DNA from: Elusimicrobiota bacterium
GTDB taxonomy: Bacteria; Elusimicrobiota; Elusimicrobia; UBA1565; UBA9628
Direction of reading: 5' to 3'
Length of the DNA: 64,000 bases
NCBI GenBank assembly: GCA_027452025.1
Contig: DAIDHI010000022.1
Location: forward strand, 1 to 64,000
In this document: positions 57,958-64,000 of the stretch, piece by piece
How positions within the stretch are numbered: position 1 is the stretch's first letter
How the letters are laid out: each line of letters opens with the position of its first letter
Notes under the pieces: model-generated
Databases searched by the model: none
What the model saw: only the letters and a program-made list of their open reading frames with translations
What the model was told of the DNA's origin: nothing
Made by a program: the position numbers and the translations under genes

Positions 57958-58784
57958 AAGACTACATCGCCCTCGGCAAGCCCCGCATCGCCGTCATGGT
58001 CATGGCCACCTGCGCCATCGGCTGGGCCCTGGCCGGCGGCGGCCCGGGCTGGAAGCTCTTCGCAACCCTCCTCGGCGCCGGCCTGGCCTCCTGCTCCTGC
58101 GGCTGCCTCAACCAGTACCTGGAGCGGGAGCCCGACGGCATCATGCGCCGCACCCAAAAGCGCCCGCTGCCCGCCGGCCGCGTCAGCCCGCAGGACGCCT
58201 TGGGCTTCGGCCTGACGCTGGCCGTGGCCGGCCTGGGCGTGCTGGCCGTCTTTTCCGGCTGGCTGGCCTGCGCCTTGACCGCTTTCACGATCGCGGCCTA
58301 CGTCCTGTTCTACACTCCCTTGAAGAAAGTGACCCCGCACACCACCTGGATCGGCGCCGTCGCGGGCGCCACGCCTCCGATGATCGGCTGGGCCGCCTCG
58401 CGCGGGGAGCTGGCCCTGGGCGCCTTCATCCTCTTCGCCATCCAGTTTCTCTGGCAGATCCCCCATTTCCTGGCCATGTTTTGGCTGCACCGCGAGGACT
58501 ACGCCCGCGCCGGCTTCAAGGTGATGCCCGTCGTCGATCCCCGGGCCACGGCCGCGCAGATCGCGCTGCACTCCTTCACTCTGCTGCCCGCCGCCCTCAT
58601 GCCGACTCTCGTCGGGATGGCGGGCGTGGGCTACGGCGTCGGCGCGCTGTGCCTGTCCACCGCTTTCTTGGGCGTGGGGCTTCGCGCCAGCTGGACCATG
58701 GAGGCGGTCGACACGAGGCGGCTGTTCTTGGCCTCGCTCGCCTACCTTCCGATCTTGTTCGGCCTCCTGCTTCTGGGGGCGTAA
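57954..58784 (+). CDS. ctaB: Protohaem IX farnesyltransferase CtaB
   Basis: The start ATG at 57954 overlaps the ctaA stop; a GTG at 57927 is less likely. The 276-residue UbiA-family membrane protein has the prenyl-diphosphate-binding NQYLEREPDGIMRRTQKRPLPAGR near residue 50. A second motif is FLWQIPHFLAMFWLHREDYARAG. It makes haem O from haem B and farnesyl diphosphate, the latter plausibly from the prenyl synthase at 36467. Confidence 0.93.
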   Translation: MKDYIALGKPRIAVMVMATCAIGWALAGGGPGWKLFATLLGAGLASCSCGCLNQYLEREPDGIMRRTQKRPLPAGRVSPQDALGFGLTLAVAGLGVLAVFSGWLACALTAFTIAAYVLFYTPLKKVTPHTTWIGAVAGATPPMIGWAASRGELALGAFILFAIQFLWQIPHFLAMFWLHREDYARAGFKVMPVVDPRATAAQIALHSFTLLPAALMPTLVGMAGVGYGVGALCLSTAFLGVGLRASWTMEAVDTRRLFLASLAYLPILFGLLLLGA

Positions 58785-58795
58785 GGAGATACTGG

Positions 58796-59503
58796 ATGAA
58801 ACGGACTTTGCTCTACGGGGTGCTGATCGGCGCGGGCTTCCTTCTCTCCGCCTGCCAACAACAGGTGAGCACCGACCCGGTCGCCCGCGGCGACGCGGAT
58901 TTCCACGCGCTGGGCTGCGTCAAGTGCCACTCGATCGGCAGCGAGGGCGGCACCTGGGGCCCGAACCTCACCTTCATCGGCTTTAGGAAGTCCCCGCAGT
59001 GGCTCGACACGTGGCTCAAGGACCCGCACGGCTGGCGACCGCAGACCGTGATGCCGAACTTCCATCTGCCCGACAACGTCCGCGCCGACCTGGTGGCCTA
59101 CCTTGCCTCGCAGAAGGGCCAGGCCTGGTCGTATGACCAGCGGCCGTGGAACCAGCCCGGCCTCTCGGGCGTCGCCCGCGGCAAGGTCCTCTTCAACGAG
59201 GCCGGCTGCGTGGCCTGCCACTCCAAGGACGGCCAGGGCGGCTACCCCAACAACAACGTCATGGGCGGCCACATCCCGGCGCTGACCAAGGTCGCCGAGG
59301 GCTACTCCAAAGACGAGCTCGAGACCAAGATCCGCGAGGGCGTGCCGCAGCCCGCTTCCGCCGACCCCAGCCAGCCCGCGCCGATGGTCTTCATGCCGAC
59401 TTGGGGCAAGGTCCTCAAGCCCGACGAGATCGACGCCGTGGCCGACTACCTGATCTCGCTCGACCCTAGCGCCGGCCAGCAGAGCGGCCCGAACGCGTTC
59501 TAG
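58796..59503 (+). CDS. Dihaem cytochrome c lipoprotein (second copy)
   Basis: The start ATG at 58796 has AAGGAG upstream. The 235-residue protein has a lipobox (FLLSAC) and two haem motifs, CVKCH near residue 41 and CVACH near residue 140. It is a clear paralogue of the protein at 52247 (shared IGFRKSPQW, WLKDP and GGYPNNNV). It closes the oxidase cluster, so one copy lies at each end. It is likely an electron carrier to CuA. Confidence 0.88.
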   Translation: MKRTLLYGVLIGAGFLLSACQQQVSTDPVARGDADFHALGCVKCHSIGSEGGTWGPNLTFIGFRKSPQWLDTWLKDPHGWRPQTVMPNFHLPDNVRADLVAYLASQKGQAWSYDQRPWNQPGLSGVARGKVLFNEAGCVACHSKDGQGGYPNNNVMGGHIPALTKVAEGYSKDELETKIREGVPQPASADPSQPAPMVFMPTWGKVLKPDEIDAVADYLISLDPSAGQQSGPNAF

Positions 59504-59621
59504 CCTTCGCTCGAGGGCGATCACGGGAACCAAGTAGCGGCTCATTCGTATACTCTATGTGGCCCCATCCTGCGCGCAACTGACCGAAACTCTCCGATAT
59601 ATCCCCGCTGACTCCCGGGCA

Positions 59622-59650
59622 TTGACGTATGGCGAAACCTGGGGTACACT
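59622..59650 (+). promoter_or_regulatory. Promoter-like element (TTGACG-17-TACACT)
   Basis: TTGACG (59622-59627) and TACACT (59645-59650) are 17 bases apart and read towards the hicA-like remnant and the attC site. The rest of 59504-59621 holds no gene that I can support. Confidence 0.45.
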
Positions 59651-59653
59651 CGC

Positions 59654-59710
59654 TTGAAGGTCCGGGAAGCGATCTGGCTGCTCGAAAGAGATGGTCGCAA
59701 GCGCTCAGTC
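59654..59710 (+). pseudogene. Possible 5' remnant of a HicA-type toxin gene
   Basis: The frame starting at TTG 59654 encodes KVREAIWLLERDGRK, which resembles the N-terminus of HicA mRNA-interferase toxins (KVREVIKLLEKDGW type). The resemblance stops after about 16 residues, just before the attC site at 59712. The GSHRQ motif and the rest of the fold are missing. No HicB is present. The start codon lies only three bases after the -10, so expression is doubtful. This may be chance similarity. Confidence 0.25.
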
Positions 59711-59711
59711 G

Positions 59712-59789
59712 ACCTAACGCAACGCTATGCCGCGCGCGCTCTTGGGGGATTCCCACGGAGCGCGCGTCGGCATCAGCGCTTGGTTAGAT
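59712..59789 (-). repeat. attC recombination site (integron cassette 59-base element)
   Basis: The 78-base site is bounded by ACCTAAC (59712-59718) and GTTAGAT (59783-59789), which fit RYYYAAC and GTTRRRY. Between them the arms form a long imperfect inverted repeat. CGCT-ATGCCG-CGCGCGCTC on one side pairs with the other side except for three single unpaired bases, all on the same arm. Unpaired single bases on one arm are the hallmark of folded attC sites. In minus-strand orientation it lies 24 bases beyond the stop of the ATPase gene, the correct place for a cassette attC. Confidence 0.85.
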
Positions 59790-59813
59790 CCCGCCCAATT
59801 CCATTTCATGGTC

Positions 59814-61580
59814 TCAATTCAGAAATTTATCGAACTTTGCAAGAAGAACAGCAATGCCCTTTGGAATCTCGCTTTTCTTGAACTGCAAGAGTATTCGCGC
59901 AGGGGTAAGTGTGACTCCGAGATCGGTATGCACTCTTGCAGTCAGTCGCTTAAACAATTCCTTCCCAGAGAGGACACGCAGGCGAAACTTTAAGTTCGCC
60001 CACTCCTTGTCAAACTCAGCATTAACGACCGCGAGGACAGTTGCCTGGTCCTTTCCTGAGGATCGTTGATGTTCCCAGCGCTTTGCGCCGATTTGGGCCT
60101 GAGTCGTTGCCTTCATATCGTCAGATAATGCCAACAGCAAGTTGGCCGCAGGCGCAATCTTAGAAGGAACTTTTTCTCCACTCCGCTTAGCCTTCTCAGC
60201 TACGAGGAGGGCAATAGTCCGGTCAATTACCTCGGGATTCAGCAGATAGTTTTCAATCTCCTTCCTTTTATGAATGTGGCTGAACGCCACAGCAGTCTTC
60301 AGTTCGGCCTCTATGGCGTCGACCGCCTCTTGCGGAAAGTAATCCCTATCAAAGATGGCTGCAATCTTGGGGGGGCTCGCAACAGCCTTTTTAACCCCCC
60401 AGGCAAAATCCCGAATCCGTTTCCATGCCGCAAACCCGTCAGATTCCAGTGCCGACACGCCTCGGCAGGAGGCAATCTCGGGATAACCAGCCCTGGCAGC
60501 GAAGCCGCGGATGATTTTCAGATCTTCTGCGCCTTCGACAAAAAGAATTCTCCGATTGCGCGCTAACTCTGATAGGGATAGATTGTGTACCGATCCAATC
60601 GTATCAAGGGCCTGCTGAACGCCGTCGGCGTCCTGCACTCTTACGGCTTTTTTTGTCGTCTTATCAACGATAACGATTTCAGCCGGATCAGCCTCGGCCA
60701 TGATCTCCGTAGAGTGCGTTGCAAGCACCACGTCTGGCCCGAGTTGGCGGATGATCGTTACTAGTTGCCTTTGGATTTCAGGGTGCAAGTAAATCTCAGC
60801 CTCATCCACCATGAGTAGCGAGTGGCCCTGTGCATGGACGAAATGGGTAAGCAGCTGGCACCAGGCCTGAAAACCGTAGCCGGCCCAAAATAGCTCCCTT
60901 GTGATACGGTTCTCACGATAAAACATCGTGAGCTTTGAGGCCACCATATCGAGTGCGACCTTTTCAATTTCCATTCCCGGCCAGGTCGATTTAACTAAAG
61001 ATGAGAATTCGAGGAATTTCTCCGGGTAGTGATGCCAGAAATTACGGAAATTTCCTGATGCCCTATGTGAGAGCAAATTGCGGCCGACCGTTTCTCTCTG
61101 GATCAGAATTTCCTCATGCTCAATCGGCCCGAGGATCGGAACCGCCGTAATTTGAATCGGGAACGCGGTCCGAAATGTCGCAGTCGAAGTGATGGCTTTT
61201 GTATCAGAATGCGGAATCAAGCAACAACCGCCATCGCGCGGAAAGAACAAAATGAGACGGTTGCCATTGGAGAGGTGGAATTCTATTGAAGAGTCCGTTT
61301 CTTGATACTCCGTATGAACATTCTCGAGTGAAAGCGGCAAGGAGTCTGGCGAGAGATTATACCCCCGCACTTCGCGCTTCCCGGGTCCCTGGACTACCTC
61401 TGGGGGCTTCGCGCGGGCACGGCGAAGCCCCGCGGCCAAAGCACGAAAGGCACTCAATACTGTCGATTTGCCCGAGTTGTTTGGCCCGACTAGGATATTT
61501 ATGTGCTGAATTGGAATGATGAAGTCAACGAGTGCTTTGAAATTGCGGAATCGAATTGAGCGGATATGAACATCAGGCAT
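59814..61580 (-). CDS. AAA ATPase fused to a DUF4435-like Toprim domain (OLD/PARIS-like, probable anti-phage)
   Basis: The 588-residue protein has an ABC/SMC-type ATPase domain with Walker A GPNNSGKST (residue ~32), Walker B SLLMVDEAEIYLHP (~255) and H-loop VVLATHSTEIM (~280). A Toprim-like part follows: LFVEGAEDLKII with Glu near residue 350, then AIFDRDYF, then RKEIENYLL. The last phrase is typical of DUF4435, the AriB half of PARIS. OLD-family nucleases are the alternative. Codon use and GC differ from neighbours, indicating transfer. A promoter, TTGCGC-17-TATACT, precedes it. Confidence 0.8.
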   Translation of the reverse strand: MPDVHIRSIRFRNFKALVDFIIPIQHINILVGPNNSGKSTVLSAFRALAAGLRRARAKPPEVVQGPGKREVRGYNLSPDSLPLSLENVHTEYQETDSSIEFHLSNGNRLILFFPRDGGCCLIPHSDTKAITSTATFRTAFPIQITAVPILGPIEHEEILIQRETVGRNLLSHRASGNFRNFWHHYPEKFLEFSSLVKSTWPGMEIEKVALDMVASKLTMFYRENRITRELFWAGYGFQAWCQLLTHFVHAQGHSLLMVDEAEIYLHPEIQRQLVTIIRQLGPDVVLATHSTEIMAEADPAEIVIVDKTTKKAVRVQDADGVQQALDTIGSVHNLSLSELARNRRILFVEGAEDLKIIRGFAARAGYPEIASCRGVSALESDGFAAWKRIRDFAWGVKKAVASPPKIAAIFDRDYFPQEAVDAIEAELKTAVAFSHIHKRKEIENYLLNPEVIDRTIALLVAEKAKRSGEKVPSKIAPAANLLLALSDDMKATTQAQIGAKRWEHQRSSGKDQATVLAVVNAEFDKEWANLKFRLRVLSGKELFKRLTARVHTDLGVTLTPARILLQFKKSEIPKGIAVLLAKFDKFLN

Positions 61581-61672
61581 GTGTTCTGTCCAGTTGTTCT
61601 GAAGTGATGTGGATCTAACGTGTGATTAGACTGACCGGCCTAGCTCGGCCATGTTAGATTTGTCGTTTCGGG

Positions 61673-61701
61673 AGTATAGGGCGACTTCCCAATTCGCGCA
61701 A
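61673..61701 (-). promoter_or_regulatory. Promoter of the cassette ATPase gene (TTGCGC-17-TATACT)
   Basis: On the minus strand TTGCGC (61701-61696) and TATACT (61678-61673) are 17 bases apart, 92 bases before the ATG at 61580. It lies upstream of the cassette boundary at 61619, so it belongs to the recipient site and not to the cassette. Confidence 0.45.
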
Positions 61702-61735
61702 GGGGATTTCCCACGGAATCCTTGGCTTGCGGCCC

Positions 61736-61755
61736 GTTAGGCCGGTCGGCCTAAC
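61736..61755. repeat. Perfect 20-base palindrome built from two R-box words
   Basis: GTTAGGCCG-GT-CGGCCTAAC is a perfect inverted repeat of nine bases with a two-base centre. GTTAGGC and GCCTAAC are each valid integron R-box words. Confidence 0.7.
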
Positions 61756-61795
61756 ACGGCGGCCCAGGTCAGCCTATGGAGCCTAACGTGCGGGC

Positions 61796-62095
61796 TCAGC
61801 CCTGATAGGCCCGCTTGATCGCCGCCAGGTCCAACTTGACCATCCCCTGCACGGCCTTCATCATGCGGTTGAGCTGCTCCGGCGTCGCCTTCAGCTTCAG
61901 CATGAGCCCCATGAGCTCGGCGGGAACGACCTGCCAGGTGAGTCCGTTTTTGTCCTTGAGCCAGCCGTGGTCGCCGTAATGGGTGACGCCCAGGATCTTC
62001 GAGTCCTTGAAGACGGCGCAATAATACCGCGCGGCTTCCTCGGCCTGCCCGTCGAACCACAGGCAGGGATTGATCTTGGTCTTTACGAGCCCCAT
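61796..62095 (-). pseudogene. VOC-family (PhnB-like) protein with internal deletion
   Basis: The 99-residue frame begins like the family (INPCLWFDGQAEEAARYYCAVFKDSKILGVTHYGD) and ends like it (HGWLKDKNGLTWQVVPAELM...MKAVQGMVKLDLAAIKRAYQG). The middle part, roughly 50-60 residues carrying the central strands, is absent, and the two ends are joined in frame. Family members are usually about 130-160 residues. The product probably cannot form a normal VOC fold, so I treat it as a decaying gene. It overlaps the next upstream gene. Confidence 0.7.
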
Positions 62096-62538
62096 CCCTT
62101 GAGCACCACTCCCATGCCGTAGCTAAACACCACCTCCCCCCCGAGATACGCGGTATAAAGGAGGAGCCCGGTGGCCAGCACCCAGGCGAGCACTTGCAAG
62201 CGCGGCCACTTGCCGAACCACCGCCAGAGAGACAGGAATGTGAACACGCCCACGGTCCACCAGGCGAAGGTGCGGTGGTCGGCCAAGGCCTCCCAGGCGG
62301 GAGGCACGTGCGGGGCCGTTTTTTCGGCGAGCAGCCCCGCGCCCAGCGCGGCCCAGGCCGAGGCCGTTCCCAGCCACAAGAGCCAGGAAGCGGCCTCGGC
62401 CAGCCACGAGGCGCCGCGCTTAGCGGCGGCGCCGAGCCCGCAAAGGACTCCCAGCGTCAGGAGCGCCAGCGGGAAATGGACGACGGCGGGGTGGATGAGC
62501 CACCACCGCGCGCCGCCCGCGGCGGCGAAGGCTTCTAT
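62083..62538 (-). CDS. DUF2231-like four-helix membrane protein, start codon unclear
   Basis: The frame encodes a DUF2231-type N-terminus, WWLIHPAVVHFPLALLTLG, and about four hydrophobic helices, ending in GWGS. The track starts it at a TTG (62379), which would remove the conserved first third. Upstream of that the frame is open but has no ATG, GTG or TTG. The end given here (62538) marks an ATA overlapping the previous stop as ATAG and is only a proposal. A rare start codon or a sequence error is possible. Function is unknown. Confidence 0.6.
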   Translation of the reverse strand: MEAFAAAGGARWWLIHPAVVHFPLALLTLGVLCGLGAAAKRGASWLAEAASWLLWLGTASAWAALGAGLLAEKTAPHVPPAWEALADHRTFAWWTVGVFTFLSLWRWFGKWPRLQVLAWVLATGLLLYTAYLGGEVVFSYGMGVVLKGWGS

Positions 62539-62951
62539 TTGCCCGCGCCGCCCTTGACGGCGCTCTCGACGACGAGGGCCGTCAGGCCGCCCTTCTTGAC
62601 GAGATGGCCCGTGACGGTGGCCGCCTCGCCGCCCAGCTTCTGGGCGGCCTTGAACGCGTCCTCTTTCTCATGGTCGTTGACCAGGAGGACGATGTTGCCG
62701 TTGGCCTCGAGAAGGCCCATGGGCGCTCCGCCTGCGATGCAGCCCTTGGCGCAATGCGCGTGCTTGGCGCCCTTGGCTCCATGGCCCATGAAGCAGGCCA
62801 AGTCGACGATCTCGCCCTTGACGGTCGTCGTCTTGCCGCTCTCGTCTCCCATCTTCATCCCGCCCATCTTCATTCCGCCCATGTCATGGGCCAAGACAGG
62901 CGTAGCCAAGGCCAGGCCGAAGGCCAACGCGACGATAATGCTCTTGCTCAT
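62535..62951 (-). CDS. Secreted Met/His/Cys-rich protein, possible metal handling
   Basis: The 138-residue protein has a signal peptide (MSKSIIVALAFGLALATPVLA). The mature N-terminus repeats GGMKMGGMKMG after a His-Asp. The folded part has VDLACFMGHGAKGAKHAHCAKGCIAGGAPMGLL and then a strand-rich end. Met-rich repeats plus clustered His and Cys are typical of periplasmic copper-binding proteins. The family is uncharacterised as far as I know. It precedes the DUF2231-like gene and overlaps it. Confidence 0.7.
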   Translation of the reverse strand: MSKSIIVALAFGLALATPVLAHDMGGMKMGGMKMGDESGKTTTVKGEIVDLACFMGHGAKGAKHAHCAKGCIAGGAPMGLLEANGNIVLLVNDHEKEDAFKAAQKLGGEAATVTGHLVKKGGLTALVVESAVKGGAGK

Positions 62952-62972
62952 TCGATCCCCTCCATCCGGCGC

Positions 62973-63407
62973 TCACGCGTTGTCATAATCGTCTATGTTG
63001 TCGCGATCGCGCCTACGCTTGCGGCGATTTTCTTGCGAGTCGAACGCCCGCCGCTTAGCGTCCTGCTGTTTTACAAAGTCTTGCCGCTGTTGGACCTGCG
63101 CCCGGATGAACTGCGCAAGCGCGGCCTGCCTCTTTGAATACGGAACCTGCTTCAGGCTCTCGAGAAAGGTCTTTCGCTGCTCGATGAGGCGCTTCTCGAA
63201 GGCCAGACGGTCGGAGACTTGGGACGCGTCGAAGTCCTGCTCGTCGTCGTAGTCGTCCTGCAGCTGGTTTTGCAGGACGGAGAAGACGGAGTCCAGGAAC
63301 TGGACACGGCGCTCCAAGCCTTGGTCCGAAAAGTCCGGCGCGGCGTCTTGCGCACGGGCCGGACGGTTTGACATCAGAAAGAGCGAGACGATCACTGACA
63401 AGGTCAT
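62973..63407 (-). CDS. Secreted charged coiled-coil protein of unknown function
   Basis: The 144-residue protein has a signal peptide ending near ARAQ. A strongly charged helical body follows (FEKRLIEQRKTFLESLKQ, FIRAQVQQRQDFVKQQDAKRRAF) with an acidic YDDEQDFD segment and a basic RKRRRDRD tail. The composition suggests a long periplasmic helix or coiled coil. GGGAGGGA precedes the ATG. It is 21 bases upstream of the Met-rich gene and probably in one operon with it. Confidence 0.65.
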   Translation of the reverse strand: MTLSVIVSLFLMSNRPARAQDAAPDFSDQGLERRVQFLDSVFSVLQNQLQDDYDDEQDFDASQVSDRLAFEKRLIEQRKTFLESLKQVPYSKRQAALAQFIRAQVQQRQDFVKQQDAKRRAFDSQENRRKRRRDRDNIDDYDNA

Positions 63408-63453
63408 GTTCCCTCCCGGGAAATTACGACCAGTGACAGTGTTGCTAAGCGCG

Positions 63454-63459
63454 ATTATA
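63454..63459 (-). promoter_or_regulatory. -10 element upstream of the coiled-coil gene
   Basis: A consensus TATAAT on the minus strand lies 46 bases before the ATG at 63407. No clear -35 is visible. Confidence 0.4.
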
Positions 63460-63461
63460 CA

Positions 63462-64000
63462 TCAATGCCCGGCGCGGGAGGCGAGCGACGCCCTCTCGGC
63501 CGCGTCAAGAGCTCTTGACCGGCCCTCCAGCCACGAGCGCGGCCCCGGACGCCCCAGAAGGCGGAGGAAGCGCCAGGCGTCGAAGTTCTCGCGCGGCAAA
63601 AGCAGGCGGTCCAGGGAGATCGGCAGGTCGCCCTGCGCCGGGCGGTCGAAATAGGCGCCCGTGGCCGGGTCTCGCAGCATGGCGTCCATGGCGGCGGCCA
63701 GGGCCAGCGCGCGCTTTTTCCAGCGCGGGTCTTTCGTGGCCCGATAGGCGGCCCAGAAGGCCTCGCCCAGGGCGGCTTGGTCGACGAGCAGGCCCGCCGG
63801 CTCTGTTTGGCCCAGTTCATGGCGCACGACGCCCTTGGCCACGCCCTCGCGCCACCAAAGCTCCAGCGTCTTGAGCGCGAAGGCCCTCTGCGAGGCGTCG
63901 CCGGCGGCGAGCGCGGCGCGGGCCAGCAAGGCGTTGGGCGCGGCGAAGAGCCGGCGGTCGACGGCCGGCACGCCCAGGGCCAGCCGCTGGCTTTCCGGCA
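63462..64000 (-). CDS. Partial YyaL/DUF255-type protein, C-terminal part (5' end outside window)
   Basis: The frame is open to the window edge (upstream residues ESQRLALGV are in frame), so the track start at 63971 is internal. The visible ~178 residues look like the C-terminal alpha/alpha-barrel half of YyaL/spermatogenesis-associated-20-like proteins. Recognisable are VPAVDRRLFAAPNALLARAAL, LVDQAALGEAFWAAYRATKD and GAYFDRP. These proteins normally begin with a thioredoxin-like domain, which would lie outside. The identification is moderate because the N-terminus is not seen. Confidence 0.55.
   Translation of the reverse strand, partial: PESQRLALGVPAVDRRLFAAPNALLARAALAAGDASQRAFALKTLELWWREGVAKGVVRHELGQTEPAGLLVDQAALGEAFWAAYRATKDPRWKKRALALAAAMDAMLRDPATGAYFDRPAQGDLPISLDRLLLPRENFDAWRFLRLLGRPGPRSWLEGRSRALDAAERASLASRAGH

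Larger units (their letters stand above)
59712..61619 (-). mobile_element. Integron gene cassette carrying an ATPase-Toprim gene
   Basis: Read on the minus strand, the element runs from GTTAGAT (61619-61613) through one gene to the attC at 59789-59712. The 5' box GTTAGAT is the exact complement of the attC R'' box ATCTAAC, as expected when both came from one circular cassette. The contents are visibly poorer in GC than all flanking genes. No integron integrase is in the window, so this would be a lone cassette or a remnant array. Confidence 0.75.
61613..61787 (-). repeat. attC-like recombination region upstream of the cassette
   Basis: This region contains R-box words in several copies: ATCTAAC (61613), GTTAGAT (61653), GTTAGGC (61736), GCCTAAC (61749) and GCCTAAC (61781). 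An imperfect inverted repeat joins 61620-61650 and 61731-61757 (shared GACCGGCCTA / TAGGCCGGTC). The 61613 box is the cassette boundary. A complete second attC cannot be delimited; one R'' box seems eroded, or two sites are nested. No gene is present in 61581-61795. Confidence 0.5.

Noticed and set aside
59466-59756. 96-residue minus-strand ORF between the cytochrome gene and attC
   Set aside because: It overlaps the cytochrome gene and half of attC and has no recognisable features.
59727-59993. 88-residue plus-strand ORF with a plausible composition at the edge of the cassette
   Set aside because: It starts inside the attC site and lies antisense to the C-terminus of the ATPase gene, without a Shine-Dalgarno sequence or motif.

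Overview
The window is GC-rich, densely coding bacterial chromosome. It suggests a Gram-negative, aerobically respiring bacterium: there are many lipoproteins with lipobox cysteines, an OmpA-type envelope protein, an AsmA-like protein, O-antigen ligase, LpoB and TatA, type IV pilus PilM/N/O genes, alternative complex III, two haem-copper oxidases and hopanoid synthesis. I cannot fix the phylum from sequence alone. A high-GC member of the Elusimicrobiota or a similar poorly cultured phylum is only a guess.

Layout. 1-7370 (minus strand): type IV pilus inner-membrane genes (PilO-like, fused PilM-PilN), an OmpA/TPR envelope protein, an O-antigen-ligase/TPR protein and DoxX. 7539-19179 (plus): one long respiratory operon, actABCDEF (alternative complex III), a small membrane protein, SCO copper chaperone, then a caa3-type oxidase whose subunit II carries a fused cytochrome c. 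19269-22144: a TPP-dependent pyruvate-oxidase-like enzyme coupled to an enolase-superfamily enzyme. 22259-31576: tRNA-Thr, two tandem APC permeases, an ABC exporter, a TauE-like permease, hemerythrin and a solute-binding lipoprotein. 31660-40619: a hopanoid/isoprenoid operon (shc, hpnH, hpnA, hpnG, ispA-type synthase, dxs, ispH and a zinc-ribbon protein). 40656-52177: cupin-like protein, oligoribonuclease, a four-lipoprotein LPP20/LpoB/COG3014 operon, AsmA-like protein, serine protease, NlpC/P60 peptidase, BT1-type transporter, nucleotidyltransferase and tatA. 52247-59503: a second oxidase cluster with its own haem A synthesis genes, bracketed by two paralogous dihaem cytochromes. 59622-61787: a visibly AT-richer island that reads as an integron gene cassette carrying an ATPase-Toprim gene, probably anti-phage. 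61796-64000: small envelope genes and a partial YyaL-like gene.

How the genes fit together. Quinol is reduced in part by the pyruvate-oxidase-like enzyme and oxidised by alternative complex III, which feeds cytochrome c and then the caa3 oxidase. The respiratory operon and the pyruvate-oxidase operon share a 19-base box at an identical distance from a -10 element, so they are probably co-regulated. The second oxidase cluster supplies haem A (ctaA, ctaB) and its own electron carriers. The hopanoid operon joins precursor supply (Dxs, IspH, prenyl synthase) to cyclisation and side-chain assembly.

The strongest unusual signals are: the attC-bounded cassette with a fused ATPase/DUF4435-like Toprim gene; the shared promoter box; a second oxidase in which the K-channel lysine is isoleucine; a recurring promoter layout that predicts leaderless or near-leaderless mRNAs; and back-to-back promoters with overlapping -35 boxes.
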